NCBI GenBank assembly: GCA_016926235.1
Contig: JAFGOZ010000116.1
Span: 1 to 9,837, forward strand
Direction: 5' to 3'
From: Bacteroidales bacterium
GTDB lineage: Bacteria > Bacteroidota > Bacteroidia > Bacteroidales > UBA10428
DNA length: 9,837 nt
Below the pieces are notes generated by a model. That model made no database searches, was not told the DNA's origin, and saw nothing but the letters and a program-made list of their open reading frames with translations. Shown here piece by piece: positions 1 through 7,019 of this stretch. A program made the translations under genes and the position numbers. The stretch's first letter is position 1. The number at the start of each line of letters is the position of its first letter.

Positions 1-655
1 ATCCTTGCGGTAATATAACTCCTTTTTGTTTTCCAGTTATTTCAGGTGGTGTTTTACCGTTAGTATCTATATCTACAACAGAATTAAAAAGATAGGCATC
101 TATTTCTTCAGATATACACTCCCTTCTAAAAATTTTGAATTCTAATATTTTTATATCCCCTCGGAGATCTCTTGTTACTTCATCAAGTTCGCTAGTTCTT
201 TCATTAATTACGATAATTATTTTTGGTTTTACAGAAATCAAATCAGAAATAAATTTGAATATTTCACCAGATCCTATTTTATTTTTTATCGTTGATTCTA
301 AAACAAGGTCTGCTTTTATTTCATTATAAAACATATCAATTAGAGTTTTTTTAGTCGATATCTCTTCAATTGCTCTATTAAATTTTGTAAGTTGTGGGAT
401 AATGTGATCGTATAAAGGATGAGAAGCTAATTCTATCTCTAAAATATACCATTCTGGTGTATTGTTAAAGGTTATCAAATAACCATCAGGTACAGATCCA
501 ATGCCAGATCTAGACCTTACCTTCCTCTTAAAATTGAAATAAAATGAATCTTCACCAAAAATATGTTTGGAATTTTTTTCAACAATTTTTTCTAAATCAT
601 CTTCACTATTAGGATTCTTTAATAAATATTTAACCCCATCGATTAATATTAACAT
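1..655 (-). CDS. PD-(D/E)XK-like nuclease-fold protein, 3' end cut by window edge
   Basis: An open frame of 218 codons runs from an ATG at 655 off the left edge with no stop. The start is well supported: a perfect AGGAGG (minus strand, 665-670) lies 9 bases upstream. The N-terminus has an acidic helix (residues 17-30), then a basic strand, then V-P-D57-G, a short turn, and W-Y-I-L-E73-I-E75-L, followed by a helix containing Q88. A D, then E-x-E about 16 residues on, then a helix with Q is the layout of PD-(D/E)XK nuclease folds, with Glu replacing the usual Lys as in some members. Residues 140-200 include a strand (KPKIIIVINE) and an I-K-I-L-E-F-K segment. I do not recognise the exact family. 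A role in DNA cleavage, possibly restriction or defence, is inference. The C-terminal part is unseen and could carry another domain. Confidence 0.75.
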   Translation of the reverse strand, partial: MLILIDGVKYLLKNPNSEDDLEKIVEKNSKHIFGEDSFYFNFKRKVRSRSGIGSVPDGYLITFNNTPEWYILEIELASHPLYDHIIPQLTKFNRAIEEISTKKTLIDMFYNEIKADLVLESTIKNKIGSGEIFKFISDLISVKPKIIIVINERTSELDEVTRDLRGDIKILEFKIFRRECISEEIDAYLFNSVVDIDTNGKTPPEITGKQKGVILPQG

Positions 656-849
656 TAAATCTAACCTCCTAAGATTGGAAATTGCCAGGATCAACCTATT
701 GAATATTATTAGAACTAAATTATACTAACTTTAACTGGTTTAACATTTTAGTGCAAAAACTCATCATTCATAGAGTTACTCTATGTGTATGTTTTCTCGT
801 GGTAATAAGGAAGTAATTTTAATATCCTGATTGTTCAAATTATTCTTTT

Positions 850-890
850 GTTATAAATCATTATTTAAATTAATCAATATTTTTTGTCAA
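850..890 (-). promoter_or_regulatory. Possible promoter for the nuclease-like gene
   Basis: On the minus strand a perfect TTGACA lies at 885-890, and an alternative pair is TTGATT (872-877), a 16-base spacer and TATAAC (850-855). Either would give a leader of about 190 bases ahead of the ATG at 655. The DNA is so AT-rich that matches by chance are likely. Confidence 0.3.
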
Positions 891-912
891 TTCTTTGAGC
901 TTAATATTTTTC

Positions 913-1140
913 TTAAACCAAGAATCGATCATAACTATGTGCAACATCTTGTTGTTTTACTAAACCTAACTCACCATTATCCTTAACTAGAAATATTATT
1001 TTATACTTTTCACTTTATCAGTGTAAGTTTCATCCGAACTTCTGAAATTTCAAACTTTTACATGATACTCTTTCAAATAATAAAGCAAACCGGACAATAT
1101 ATTTTACCTCCGTTAGAGCTAGGTACTCTCTAACAACCGA
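913..1140 (-). pseudogene. Possible eroded coding remnant with a CxxC motif
   Basis: Minus-strand translation gives protein-like pieces that switch frames. The first is S-N-G-G-K-I-Y-C-P-V-C-F, the next E-Y-H-V-K-V and S-S-D-E-T-Y-T-D-K-V-K, and the last Y-K-I-I-F-L-V-K-D-N-G-E-L-G-L-V followed by Q-D-V-A-H-S-Y and a TAA at 913-915. The pieces follow each other in order with frame changes and stops between them, as expected for a decayed gene. The parent family is not recognised, and the region could be chance open sequence in AT-rich DNA. Confidence 0.3.
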
Positions 1141-1281
1141 TAGCGTCTATGATCCTTTAGTTAACTCCTTGCAATTATTATGTTTCAGATTTTGTACTCT
1201 AAAAATAAATCCAAATGATGATAAGAAATTATTGATTATTTTCATCACTTTATTCGAATTACTATATTTCAACCTATAGCA

Positions 1282-2235
1282 CTAAGAATCTTTCTTTAAC
1301 AACGGACACCAATCTGGGATTTTTATTTTTGGAAGAACGCATGTCCAAACAAAATTTGGATCTGGTTTAAAATAAGGGCTTCTTTTAAAACCAATAACTC
1401 CACTGTCAATAATTCCATAATAATCATCAACAAAAAGAAAACTGAAAGTACCCTCAGCTTTCCTGTTCTCAATTTCTTTCGCACTCAAATCACTAACAGC
1501 TATAATACAATAATCATGTATGAGATCTGCAATCAGCCTTCCTCTTTTATTATATTTTTTACCTGTTTTTTTATCATTTAGATAACAATAAGCAGAGGTA
1601 GTTAAAAAGCTTCCCTTATCCGGAATATATTGGAGTTTTTCCAAATCATCATCGTGATAATTTTCATTTCCACTTTTCAATTGATAGGGATCTATCAATA
1701 CTGATTCACCATTGATATGCCTTATATTGCCATACCTATTGACTTCATCTGAATCTATCCATTTTTCTGATGGCCTTACTCCAATAAATTCACACTGGCT
1801 GCAATCATTAACTTCAAAGAAAACTGACAAATGAACATCATAGTCTCTTAACGGACACCAGTATGGTGTAATAAATTCCTTTAGTTTTTTCTCTTTATTC
1901 AATACTAAATCTGTCAACCAATCATAATTACCTTCTGCTCCACCTTTTTCTTCAATTTCCTGAATCGTTAAATTATAGGCTGATTGAAAGAATTCATTAT
2001 CGAGTATAGCAATCTCCGCACCACAGAAATTACAGTAACACTTTACAAATTTAGTTGTCAATGATCCAAAAGGAGTTCCCACTGATTTAGCAATCTTTTT
2101 TTCTATTGGTGCTGTTAATGCTGGTACTGGTATGAATCTGATGCTTGGACATTTGTTACAGTAGCTTCCGCTATAAAAGTAAGGGGTACATTTCCAGTTG
2201 AACCCATTTTGTTCAAAATGCCTAAATGTCCTCAT
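1282..2235 (-). CDS. Hypothetical protein with two CxxC knuckles (317 aa)
   Basis: The ATG at 2235 has an AGGAG box 9 bases upstream (minus strand, around 2245-2249), so the start is secure. I do not recognise the family. The N-terminal quarter is cysteine-rich: C16, C26-N-K-C29, then C66 and C68-N-F-C71-G, which could form one or two zinc sites. Later W-C-P-L occurs twice (about residue 126 and near the C-terminus) and C-S-Q-C once. The middle is acidic (a run of D residues after Y-H). There are no membrane segments and no signal peptide. It stands alone: the gap to the recombinase gene upstream is about 180 bases and a candidate extended -10 promoter lies in it. Its AT-rich codon use resembles the truncated nuclease-like gene, so both are probably cargo. 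Zinc binding is inferred from the motif only and no function is proposed. Confidence 0.75.
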   Translation of the reverse strand: MRTFRHFEQNGFNWKCTPYFYSGSYCNKCPSIRFIPVPALTAPIEKKIAKSVGTPFGSLTTKFVKCYCNFCGAEIAILDNEFFQSAYNLTIQEIEEKGGAEGNYDWLTDLVLNKEKKLKEFITPYWCPLRDYDVHLSVFFEVNDCSQCEFIGVRPSEKWIDSDEVNRYGNIRHINGESVLIDPYQLKSGNENYHDDDLEKLQYIPDKGSFLTTSAYCYLNDKKTGKKYNKRGRLIADLIHDYCIIAVSDLSAKEIENRKAEGTFSFLFVDDYYGIIDSGVIGFKRSPYFKPDPNFVWTCVLPKIKIPDWCPLLKKDS

Positions 2236-2351
2236 AACATTTCACTCCTATAAGCGTATCTGTTTAGTTAACATAGAAATCATAATATTCAAAACCTCTC
2301 AATATTTACAAGAAGATCGCCATCAGTAATTTTTTAATGCAATTTTACTTG

Positions 2352-2360
2352 ATTATAACA
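2352..2360 (-). promoter_or_regulatory. Extended -10 promoter ahead of the CxxC-protein gene
   Basis: The minus strand reads TGTTATAAT, a perfect extended -10 (TG-N-TATAAT). The -35 position carries only a weak match. Transcription would start near 2345, giving a leader of about 110 bases before the ATG at 2235. Confidence 0.45.
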
Positions 2361-2419
2361 CTTTCACCTGACGAATTTAAATATTCTAGATATAAATAGT
2401 GGTTCATAATTATTAACTG

Positions 2420-2995
2420 TCAAATGCATACCTCTTTTTCCAACCTGTTGATCTCTTCCTGGTTAATCCCTATGTATCTTTTTGTAACTGTGACCGATTT
2501 ATGACCTAGCTTTTCTGAGATTTGCTCGATGGATACGCCCTGCTTCCTAGCCTGGTAGCCCCAAGTCTTACGAAGACTATGAGTGCCATATCGCTCACCT
2601 TCCAAGCCTGCTTCCTTGACCCACTCCTGGATCATCATCCAAACCCTGACTCTGTCCAAAGGTTTATTGCTTCTTTCACTTTTGAACAGATAGCTGTCCG
2701 GATCCATTGCCTTAGTTTTTTCAAAGTATTTTTCCAAAGCTTGATTAACCAGTTCATTGAGGTAGATCTTGGCATTCCTGCCAGTCTTGTGTTCTCTTAC
2801 ATGAATGAATTCCTTAAATTTGCCTTGCTTATCTATTATATCTCCTATCTTAAGAGCTAATAGATCGCTGATGCGTAAGGCGGTATTGATGCCCATGACA
2901 AACAGAAGATAGTTGCGGATATTACCCGATTCCTTGAGGTTGTTCTTAATAGCCAGGATCTTTTTCTTGTCCCTGATTGGTTCCACCGGGTTCAT
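2420..2995 (-). CDS. Short tyrosine recombinase (catalytic domain only)
   Basis: This is a site-specific tyrosine recombinase that cuts and rejoins DNA through a 3'-phosphotyrosine. All catalytic residues are visible, counted from the ATG at 2995: R41 (T-A-L-R-I-S-D), K70 (H-K-T-G-R), H139-S-L-R142, H165 (L-G-H-K) and nucleophile Y174 (K-R-Y-I-G-I). At 191 residues it lacks the N-terminal core- and arm-binding domains of phage integrases (usually 300-400 residues). It matches the short recombinases common on Bacillota elements and chromosomes. A GTG at 3004 would add three residues, but the AGGTGAT box just upstream is better spaced for the ATG at 2995. It has its own consensus promoter and is separated from the replication operon by about 400 bases. 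Whether it acts on this element or is a separate passenger cannot be told here. Confidence 0.92.
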   Translation of the reverse strand: MNPVEPIRDKKKILAIKNNLKESGNIRNYLLFVMGINTALRISDLLALKIGDIIDKQGKFKEFIHVREHKTGRNAKIYLNELVNQALEKYFEKTKAMDPDSYLFKSERSNKPLDRVRVWMMIQEWVKEAGLEGERYGTHSLRKTWGYQARKQGVSIEQISEKLGHKSVTVTKRYIGINQEEINRLEKEVCI

Positions 2996-3028
2996 GATAA
3001 TCACCTACCTTATTTAACGTTATATTTT

Positions 3029-3057
3029 ATTATATAATATATGTTAAGTAATATCAA
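3029..3057 (-). promoter_or_regulatory. Sigma-A type promoter of the tyrosine recombinase gene
   Basis: On the minus strand TTGATA (3052-3057) and a perfect TATAAT (3029-3034) are separated by exactly 17 bases. Transcription would start near 3022, about 27 bases ahead of the ATG at 2995, and include the ribosome binding site. Confidence 0.75.
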
Positions 3058-3379
3058 TAGCTATATGGATAATATTGTTGCTATAAAGCTAAAACCATTA
3101 ATATATAATGGTTTATCAATTTCATTAGATAAGATTATTATAATAACAAAAGATATATTATGTTGTGTATATTTTAATCATCTTTATACTCATTGTTTGC
3201 AAATTGGCAATCTATTTATGCTAATTCTGTAAAAATAATTAAATCAAGTATTATTATTCTTTTCGCTTTTATTAAATGTTACGATGGTTTTTCTGTTAAT
3301 CTGATTACCAGGTTAAACTATGGCTAAATGATATTTTGAATCGCCCCCAGGCACCCCTGTTTAACATAAGAGCACCTGT
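3058..3379. other. AT-rich noncoding stretch upstream of the recombinase
   Basis: A 63-codon plus-strand frame (3041-3232) lacks a ribosome binding site and overlaps the recombinase promoter, so I see no gene here. The first 250 bases are extremely AT-rich and contain a 9-bp palindrome (3092-3114). The last 70 bases turn GC-richer, with a C-run near 3343-3357 and the word GTTTAACATA at 3359-3368, before the hairpin that ends the neighbouring operon. Confidence 0.6.
3092..3114. repeat. 9-bp perfect inverted repeat
   Basis: AAACCATTA (3092-3100) and TAATGGTTT (3106-3114) are perfect reverse complements with a 5-base loop. The repeat lies 35 bases upstream of the -35 box of the tyrosine recombinase promoter, so it could be a regulator or recombinase binding site. 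There is no T tract typical of a terminator. Confidence 0.45.
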
Positions 3380-3399
3380 AAAAATACGGGGTATTTTTT
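3380..3399 (-). terminator. Intrinsic terminator of the replication operon
   Basis: An 8-bp stem (AAAAATAC / GTATTTTT) with a 3-base C loop on the minus strand lies 8 bases past the TAA of the zinc-ribbon gene. The 3' arm of the stem itself supplies the T run (GTATTTTTA). The hairpin is nearly symmetric, so it could act on both strands. Only the minus strand has a gene running into it. Confidence 0.6.
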
Positions 3400-3406
3400 G
3401 AACTGC

Positions 3407-3955
3407 TTATCTTTCCAACAAAGGTTTAACATACTTATTGTAGGTACTGTCTTCTTTCCAGTTTCTAACTGTTCTGGGGGAAGGCCATTGAAACATACCT
3501 TTATCGATAATCTTTCCTCTTAATTTCCTCTTGTTCCGCAAATAGCTGTCCAATACATCATAATTAACTCCCCCCTTAATTATGCTTAATACATCTGCTA
3601 ACCTGGAATCATGTACTTGGGATGAGGAGTAGGTTAAATTATGGCAATGCCTGCACTTGAAACAACTGGCACCTGGAGGACGGTACAAGGTACCAGCTCT
3701 GCGTTTGCATTCAGGGCAAACAAACCAGTACCTCACACCGCCATAGTGAGGCCTGCTTGTTATGAACTTCAAATTCTTCAGGACATCGCCGTAGAGGATG
3801 CTGTAATATTCCATGTTATCCAGCCTCTGGGCAATGATCGCGTTAAGCCGGGTTCTTGATGCATCCGGTTCTAGTTTCAGTACCTGGTATACCTGCTTCC
3901 AGATGATGGTCGAAATGCTTATTCTTTCACATTCCTCTACTGTTATTTTTCTCAA
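3407..3955 (-). CDS. Zinc-ribbon protein of mobile elements (182 aa)
   Basis: The only good start is a TTG at 3955, which has AAAGGA 8 bases upstream. The next in-frame ATG would remove about 47 residues. The centre holds a four-cysteine zinc ribbon: W-F-V-C80-P-E-C83, then L-Y-R-P-P-G, then C101-R-H-C104-H-N-L-T-Y. This G-G-x-R-x-W-F-x-C-P ... P-P-G ... C-R-x-C-x-x-L-T-Y layout recurs in small uncharacterised proteins of phages and integrative elements. The rest is basic and probably helical, with a W-P-S-P-R-T-V-R-N-W segment near the C-terminus. It is the last gene of the operon, 60 bases after the coiled-coil gene and just before a terminator. A nucleic-acid-binding role is inferred from the ribbon and context. 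The exact function is unknown. Confidence 0.85.
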   Translation of the reverse strand: MRKITVEECERISISTIIWKQVYQVLKLEPDASRTRLNAIIAQRLDNMEYYSILYGDVLKNLKFITSRPHYGGVRYWFVCPECKRRAGTLYRPPGASCFKCRHCHNLTYSSSQVHDSRLADVLSIIKGGVNYDVLDSYLRNKRKLRGKIIDKGMFQWPSPRTVRNWKEDSTYNKYVKPLLER

Positions 3956-4015
3956 GCCTATTTTCCTTTATAAAAAAATGTAGTTTTTATTAATTATTTA
4001 GGAAAAAATAACCCT

Positions 4016-4336
4016 TTAATAATTCTTTCTCGGACTTTTATCGGTTATATTTAAAATATCCCATACGCTTTTTTGTTTCACTTTTTCTCCTTTAAGCGTT
4101 CTCTTCTCTTCCTCTAGCTCTGCTATTCTATCATCCCGATTGCTCAAATCCCTGATAATCACTCTGATCAGTTTGTTCCGAGCCTTTAATTCTTTCCGGT
4201 CATATTGTTCGGTCTTGCAGAGAAAAAGATACTCTTCCCTTTCTCTCTCCAATGTTCTCCTATAAGCCTGATTGAGAATCTTCTGATTCTTAATCTCAGC
4301 CTGCAAGGCACCTAACCTTAATCTTGTGATTTCCAT
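4016..4336 (-). CDS. Coiled-coil hypothetical protein (106 aa)
   Basis: A small highly charged protein, nearly all predicted helix. From about residue 5 to 90 it is rich in E, K and R with heptad-spaced L and I (for example N-R-D-D-R-I-A-E-L-E-E-E-K), so it is probably a coiled coil that oligomerises. I chose the ATG at 4336, which has a run of G (minus strand, 4347-4352) about 9 bases upstream. The open frame extends to a GTG at 4402 but has no ribosome binding site there, and its first residues (C-N-F-C-N-F) merely translate the iteron repeats. It lies downstream of the primase-helicase across the inverted repeat and upstream of the zinc-ribbon gene. No family is recognised. An accessory role in element replication is a guess from position. 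Confidence 0.7.
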   Translation of the reverse strand: MEITRLRLGALQAEIKNQKILNQAYRRTLEREREEYLFLCKTEQYDRKELKARNKLIRVIIRDLSNRDDRIAELEEEKRTLKGEKVKQKSVWDILNITDKSPRKNY

Positions 4337-4370
4337 ATAACAAGAACCCCCCATAGAGCATTGTCTAAAA

Positions 4371-4493
4371 TTACAGAAATTACAGAAATTACAGCATTTC
4401 ACTATTAATCTATTTATACCTATTTACTTGCAATACTATAAAATTCTTTTTTCCAATAATAGTAAAACCCTGTAATTTCTGTAATTTCTGTAA
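4371..4493. repeat. Perfect 24-bp inverted repeat of iterons, candidate replication origin
   Basis: The arm at 4371-4394 consists of TTACAG boxes at 4371, 4380 and 4389 separated by AAA. The arm at 4470-4493 is its exact reverse complement, with CTGTAA boxes at 4470, 4479 and 4488 separated by TTT. Each arm is therefore three 6-bp boxes at a 9-bp period. The 75-bp spacer (4395-4469) is about four-fifths A+T. The right arm begins two bases past the stop codon of the primase-helicase. Repeated short boxes next to a P4/D5-type primase-helicase and beside an AT-rich tract are the usual make-up of an iteron origin. In transcripts of the operon the arms could also pair into a long stem. Origin function is inferred from structure and context. 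Confidence 0.6.
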
Positions 4494-4495
4494 GA

Positions 4496-6673
4496 CTATT
4501 TCCATTTAATGCCAATCCATGCTCGAGTGTTATCGATTATAGTTTGAATGTAACCTTCTTCTTTCATAGCCCTATTAATCTGCTGTGAAGACCATGAGAT
4601 CTGTTTATTTTCTTTTAGATATTCAATAAAGATACTTTTGAACTCGCTTATCGGAATATAACTTTTTAGATCTTTTTCTGTTCTATCCTCTAAAAAAGCA
4701 AGCAAGGGATTGCTTAATCTTTCGTACTTCTCAATAACATTCCTGGTGTCTTCGTGGTTTGAAAAAATGAAGTCCCTGCTTATAAGGCCTTTGAGTATAT
4801 CAATGCACTGAAACAGCAGTCCTTCAACTTCATCCTCCGTTATGCTATCAATGATCATGGGATCGGCATTATCACCTGCCACAAACTTGTTAGGAAACTC
4901 AATCAGAAAAATCCTTCTATACAGAGCATCCGACTTATCCAATGTTACCGGCAGCTGATTCGTAAGGAATATTAACTTTGCATGATTGCGGTAAGAAAAT
5001 GGGTCTTTAAATTTCTTCTCACATTCAATGGAATCCTCTCCGGTAAGCTGTTTTAGCCTGCTTGTATCCCTCAGTATCTGGTAACTGATCTCAGAGCCCA
5101 CATTTGCATGCTTGCCGAATAACCGGCTAGCAGCAAACCTGTTATTCTGAAAATCAGTTAAGCTTACCGAACTAATATTATGCCTGCCTAACACCTTTTC
5201 CAGAATCCTGATCAATGTGGACTTGCCATTTGCACCGTCTCCGTAGAGAATAAAAAACTTCTGATAGGGATATCCCCTATACAGGCAGTAAGCGATTAAT
5301 TCTTTTAAGGTGACTACATGATTATCCCCAACCATTTGAGTTAAAATACTGTCTACAGTAAGGCATTCTTTATGCTTTGGGTTATAGTCAACAGGAATTT
5401 TACTGATGAAAAAGTATTCATGGCTATAATCCAGCAATTGATCACCCTTCAAATCGTAGATTCCATTGTTTAAGGGTATCAAATGCGGTTCGGGCTCTAT
5501 GAGTTCCTTGTTTGAATAAGTTAAATCTTTTAAATCAGCAACAACTTCGTCAACGCAGTATCTCTTGTAATCCTTATTTCCCAGTATCTTCTTTCTGAGG
5601 ATAGACTTTATCTGTTCCTCAGCATCTTCCCTCCATATGCCCTCTTTATCATCATAAATCCAGAATCGTTTAAACTTATCATATTTCAGATGATATTTAA
5701 TTAGAATATTTTCAGAGTATTGCCTGGGATTGAACTTTTCTTTTGATTCAGAATAGCTTACACTTTTTTTCTTTATATTTTGAGTTTTCCTGATCGTGTG
5801 TTTGAGATAAGCAGTAGAGGCATCTTTCCCTTTGCCGCTGGGAGCTTCTCTAAGAATTGCTGAAATTTCACAGTCTGTAAATCCATAATTTTTTAACTGA
5901 TCAGCTAACGACATGTCATAACCACTTCTGGTTTTATCTTTTAGATCTTCCCTTTTACCTTCCCAGGTATTCTTAAGCCTTTCGTCCCTTATGAGTAATC
6001 CGTAAAACCTTTCTGGAATCTCAACATCTTTCAGTTCAATATTGGAATTGTTGATTTCATCAACTCCTACCCTGTAGCTTTCAAAATCCTGAATAGAATA
6101 CCTTCTGCCAGAATGAATGCTGATTATCTTAACCAACAAGGGATTGTCTTTATCCTTCAAATTATAGGTACCGGGCAATCTCAATACCCTGGACAAATCA
6201 AAACAATGGTCTGCAGGGAGTGTTTCGGATAAACCCTTCATGATTCCTTTGATATGACACCTGTCTTCTGCAGAGCTGATTTGAAATGGTTTATCCAGTA
6301 GCCAGTAAGCATGGTAGCCATGGCCGGAATCAACGACGATGGAGGGGGTCAAAGGAAAAGAATTCAGTTGGTTTAATCTATCTTCTTTTTCCTTAGCATC
6401 TTTACAATCGATGTCTACCCACAAAGCATTTGCCTGTTTGATGTCTTTTTCTTTACCGGAATCAGATGGCCGGGGGCATACACCGAAATAAACATGATAA
6501 TTTTTTAAAATATCTTTCTGGTTGAAAAGATTTGGTATTTCTTTGTCTATGGATTCAATTGGTACAAAATCTGGTTTATTTTTGATATTTCCACTCAGGT
6601 CAATATACCTTATCTCCAGGAAGCCTCCGGTATTTAAAAAAATTGCTCTGAGAAATTCAATTGCCTTTTCCAT
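4496..6673 (-). CDS. D5/P4-type primase fused to SF3 helicase
   Basis: A bifunctional replication protein: an N-terminal primase lays down primers and a C-terminal superfamily 3 helicase opens the origin and unwinds DNA. Counted from the ATG at 6673 (725 aa), the primase half shows W-V-D87-I-D89 (metal-binding acids), S-G-H-G-Y-H121-A-Y and D159-L-S-R-V-L-R-L-P-G-T. A D5-N-like linker follows. The helicase has Walker A G-D-G-A-N-G-K484-S, Walker B-type G-S-E528, the motif C asparagine N572 (F-L-T-N-Q-L-P) and a Y-R-R-I-F segment near 585. A winged-helix-like domain ends the protein. No motif is missing. An ATG at 6697 is also open but its AAAGGA box would be only 2 bases away. The 6673 start has AGGA 11 bases upstream and overlaps the SpoVG-like gene by 17 bases, suggesting coupled translation. 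Such proteins replicate satellites, plasmids and phages from iteron origins. Confidence 0.93.
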   Translation of the reverse strand: MEKAIEFLRAIFLNTGGFLEIRYIDLSGNIKNKPDFVPIESIDKEIPNLFNQKDILKNYHVYFGVCPRPSDSGKEKDIKQANALWVDIDCKDAKEKEDRLNQLNSFPLTPSIVVDSGHGYHAYWLLDKPFQISSAEDRCHIKGIMKGLSETLPADHCFDLSRVLRLPGTYNLKDKDNPLLVKIISIHSGRRYSIQDFESYRVGVDEINNSNIELKDVEIPERFYGLLIRDERLKNTWEGKREDLKDKTRSGYDMSLADQLKNYGFTDCEISAILREAPSGKGKDASTAYLKHTIRKTQNIKKKSVSYSESKEKFNPRQYSENILIKYHLKYDKFKRFWIYDDKEGIWREDAEEQIKSILRKKILGNKDYKRYCVDEVVADLKDLTYSNKELIEPEPHLIPLNNGIYDLKGDQLLDYSHEYFFISKIPVDYNPKHKECLTVDSILTQMVGDNHVVTLKELIAYCLYRGYPYQKFFILYGDGANGKSTLIRILEKVLGRHNISSVSLTDFQNNRFAASRLFGKHANVGSEISYQILRDTSRLKQLTGEDSIECEKKFKDPFSYRNHAKLIFLTNQLPVTLDKSDALYRRIFLIEFPNKFVAGDNADPMIIDSITEDEVEGLLFQCIDILKGLISRDFIFSNHEDTRNVIEKYERLSNPLLAFLEDRTEKDLKSYIPISEFKSIFIEYLKENKQISWSSQQINRAMKEEGYIQTIIDNTRAWIGIKWK

Positions 6674-6941
6674 GATAGCTGTTTTCCTGTTCCTCATATT
6701 CCTTTAAAATCTTCTTTTGAATCGTATTCCACAGATCCTGCTCAAAGGTGATCACATTCATCCACCTTCTGAGACCGTTGTCCTTGTAGCTGAAATTGGG
6801 AGGAACGCAGTAAAGGTTTTGGTTTCCAAGAATGACCTTGATTCCTGATATCTTGCCAAGGCCTTCTATGCCGATCATGGCTATTGCTTTAATCCTTGGG
6901 TGTTCTATCGCTGTGATATTCAACACTTCAACATCCTTCAT
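6657..6941 (-). CDS. SpoVG-family DNA-binding regulator (94 aa)
   Basis: The length and sequence fit the SpoVG family, small proteins that bind DNA or RNA and regulate septation, sporulation and virulence genes in Bacillota. Visible family features are R-I-K-A-I-A-M-I near residues 16-23, the core I-S-G-I-K-V-I-x-G-N-x-N-L-Y with P-P (31-48), the R-R-W-M-N-V-I-T segment in place of the usual D-I-A-H-P-I, and the end K-I-L-K-E-Y-E-E. The ATG at 6941 has a GGAG that is too close and an AAAGG that is somewhat far, so a GTG at 6926 with AAGGA 7 bases ahead remains possible. The 3' end overlaps the primase-helicase start. SpoVG homologues are found on many phages and integrative elements. Here it probably regulates element genes or helps DNA handling, which is inference. 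Confidence 0.82.
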   Translation of the reverse strand: MKDVEVLNITAIEHPRIKAIAMIGIEGLGKISGIKVILGNQNLYCVPPNFSYKDNGLRRWMNVITFEQDLWNTIQKKILKEYEEQENSYHGKGN

Positions 6942-7019
6942 TCTCCGTTCAGCTACCTTTCAAAAAATCTTTGTGATCCTCTTTTAAAATTATTCCCAAT
7001 TACATAGACGATTTAATTG

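Larger units (their letters stand above)
656..1281. other. 626-bp AT-rich stretch without an intact gene
   Basis: No frame longer than about 45 codons with a plausible ribosome binding site is present on either strand. It holds a possible promoter for the nuclease-like gene (850-890), fragments that look like eroded coding sequence on the minus strand (913-1140), and two small perfect inverted repeats: CATAGAG/CTCTATG with a 3-base loop (769-785) and GTTAGAG/CTCTAAC with a 9-base loop (1112-1134). Neither hairpin is followed by a convincing T tract, so I do not call terminators here. Confidence 0.6.

Noticed and set aside
135..329. 64-codon plus-strand frame near the left edge
   Set aside because: Antisense to the nuclease-like gene, which has a perfect AGGAGG and recognisable motifs. 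The plus-strand product is low-complexity.
769..785. 7-bp hairpin CATAGAG/CTCTATG as a terminator
   Set aside because: No T tract directly follows on either strand, and no gene clearly runs into it.
2522..2860. 112-codon plus-strand frame
   Set aside because: Shadow of the tyrosine recombinase, whose catalytic residues are all present on the other strand.
3041..3232. 63-codon plus-strand frame in the AT-rich gap
   Set aside because: No ribosome binding site, overlap with the recombinase promoter region and low-complexity composition.
4337..4402. N-terminal extension of the coiled-coil gene starting M-K-C-C-N-F-C-N-F-C-N-F from a GTG at 4402
   Set aside because: No ribosome binding site precedes the GTG, and the Cys-Asn-Phe repeats are just the iterons translated. 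The ATG at 4336 is a better start.
4371..4493. CRISPR-like repeats
   Set aside because: Units are only 9 bp, directly adjacent and without unique spacers. The arms are inverted, which fits iterons rather than a CRISPR array.
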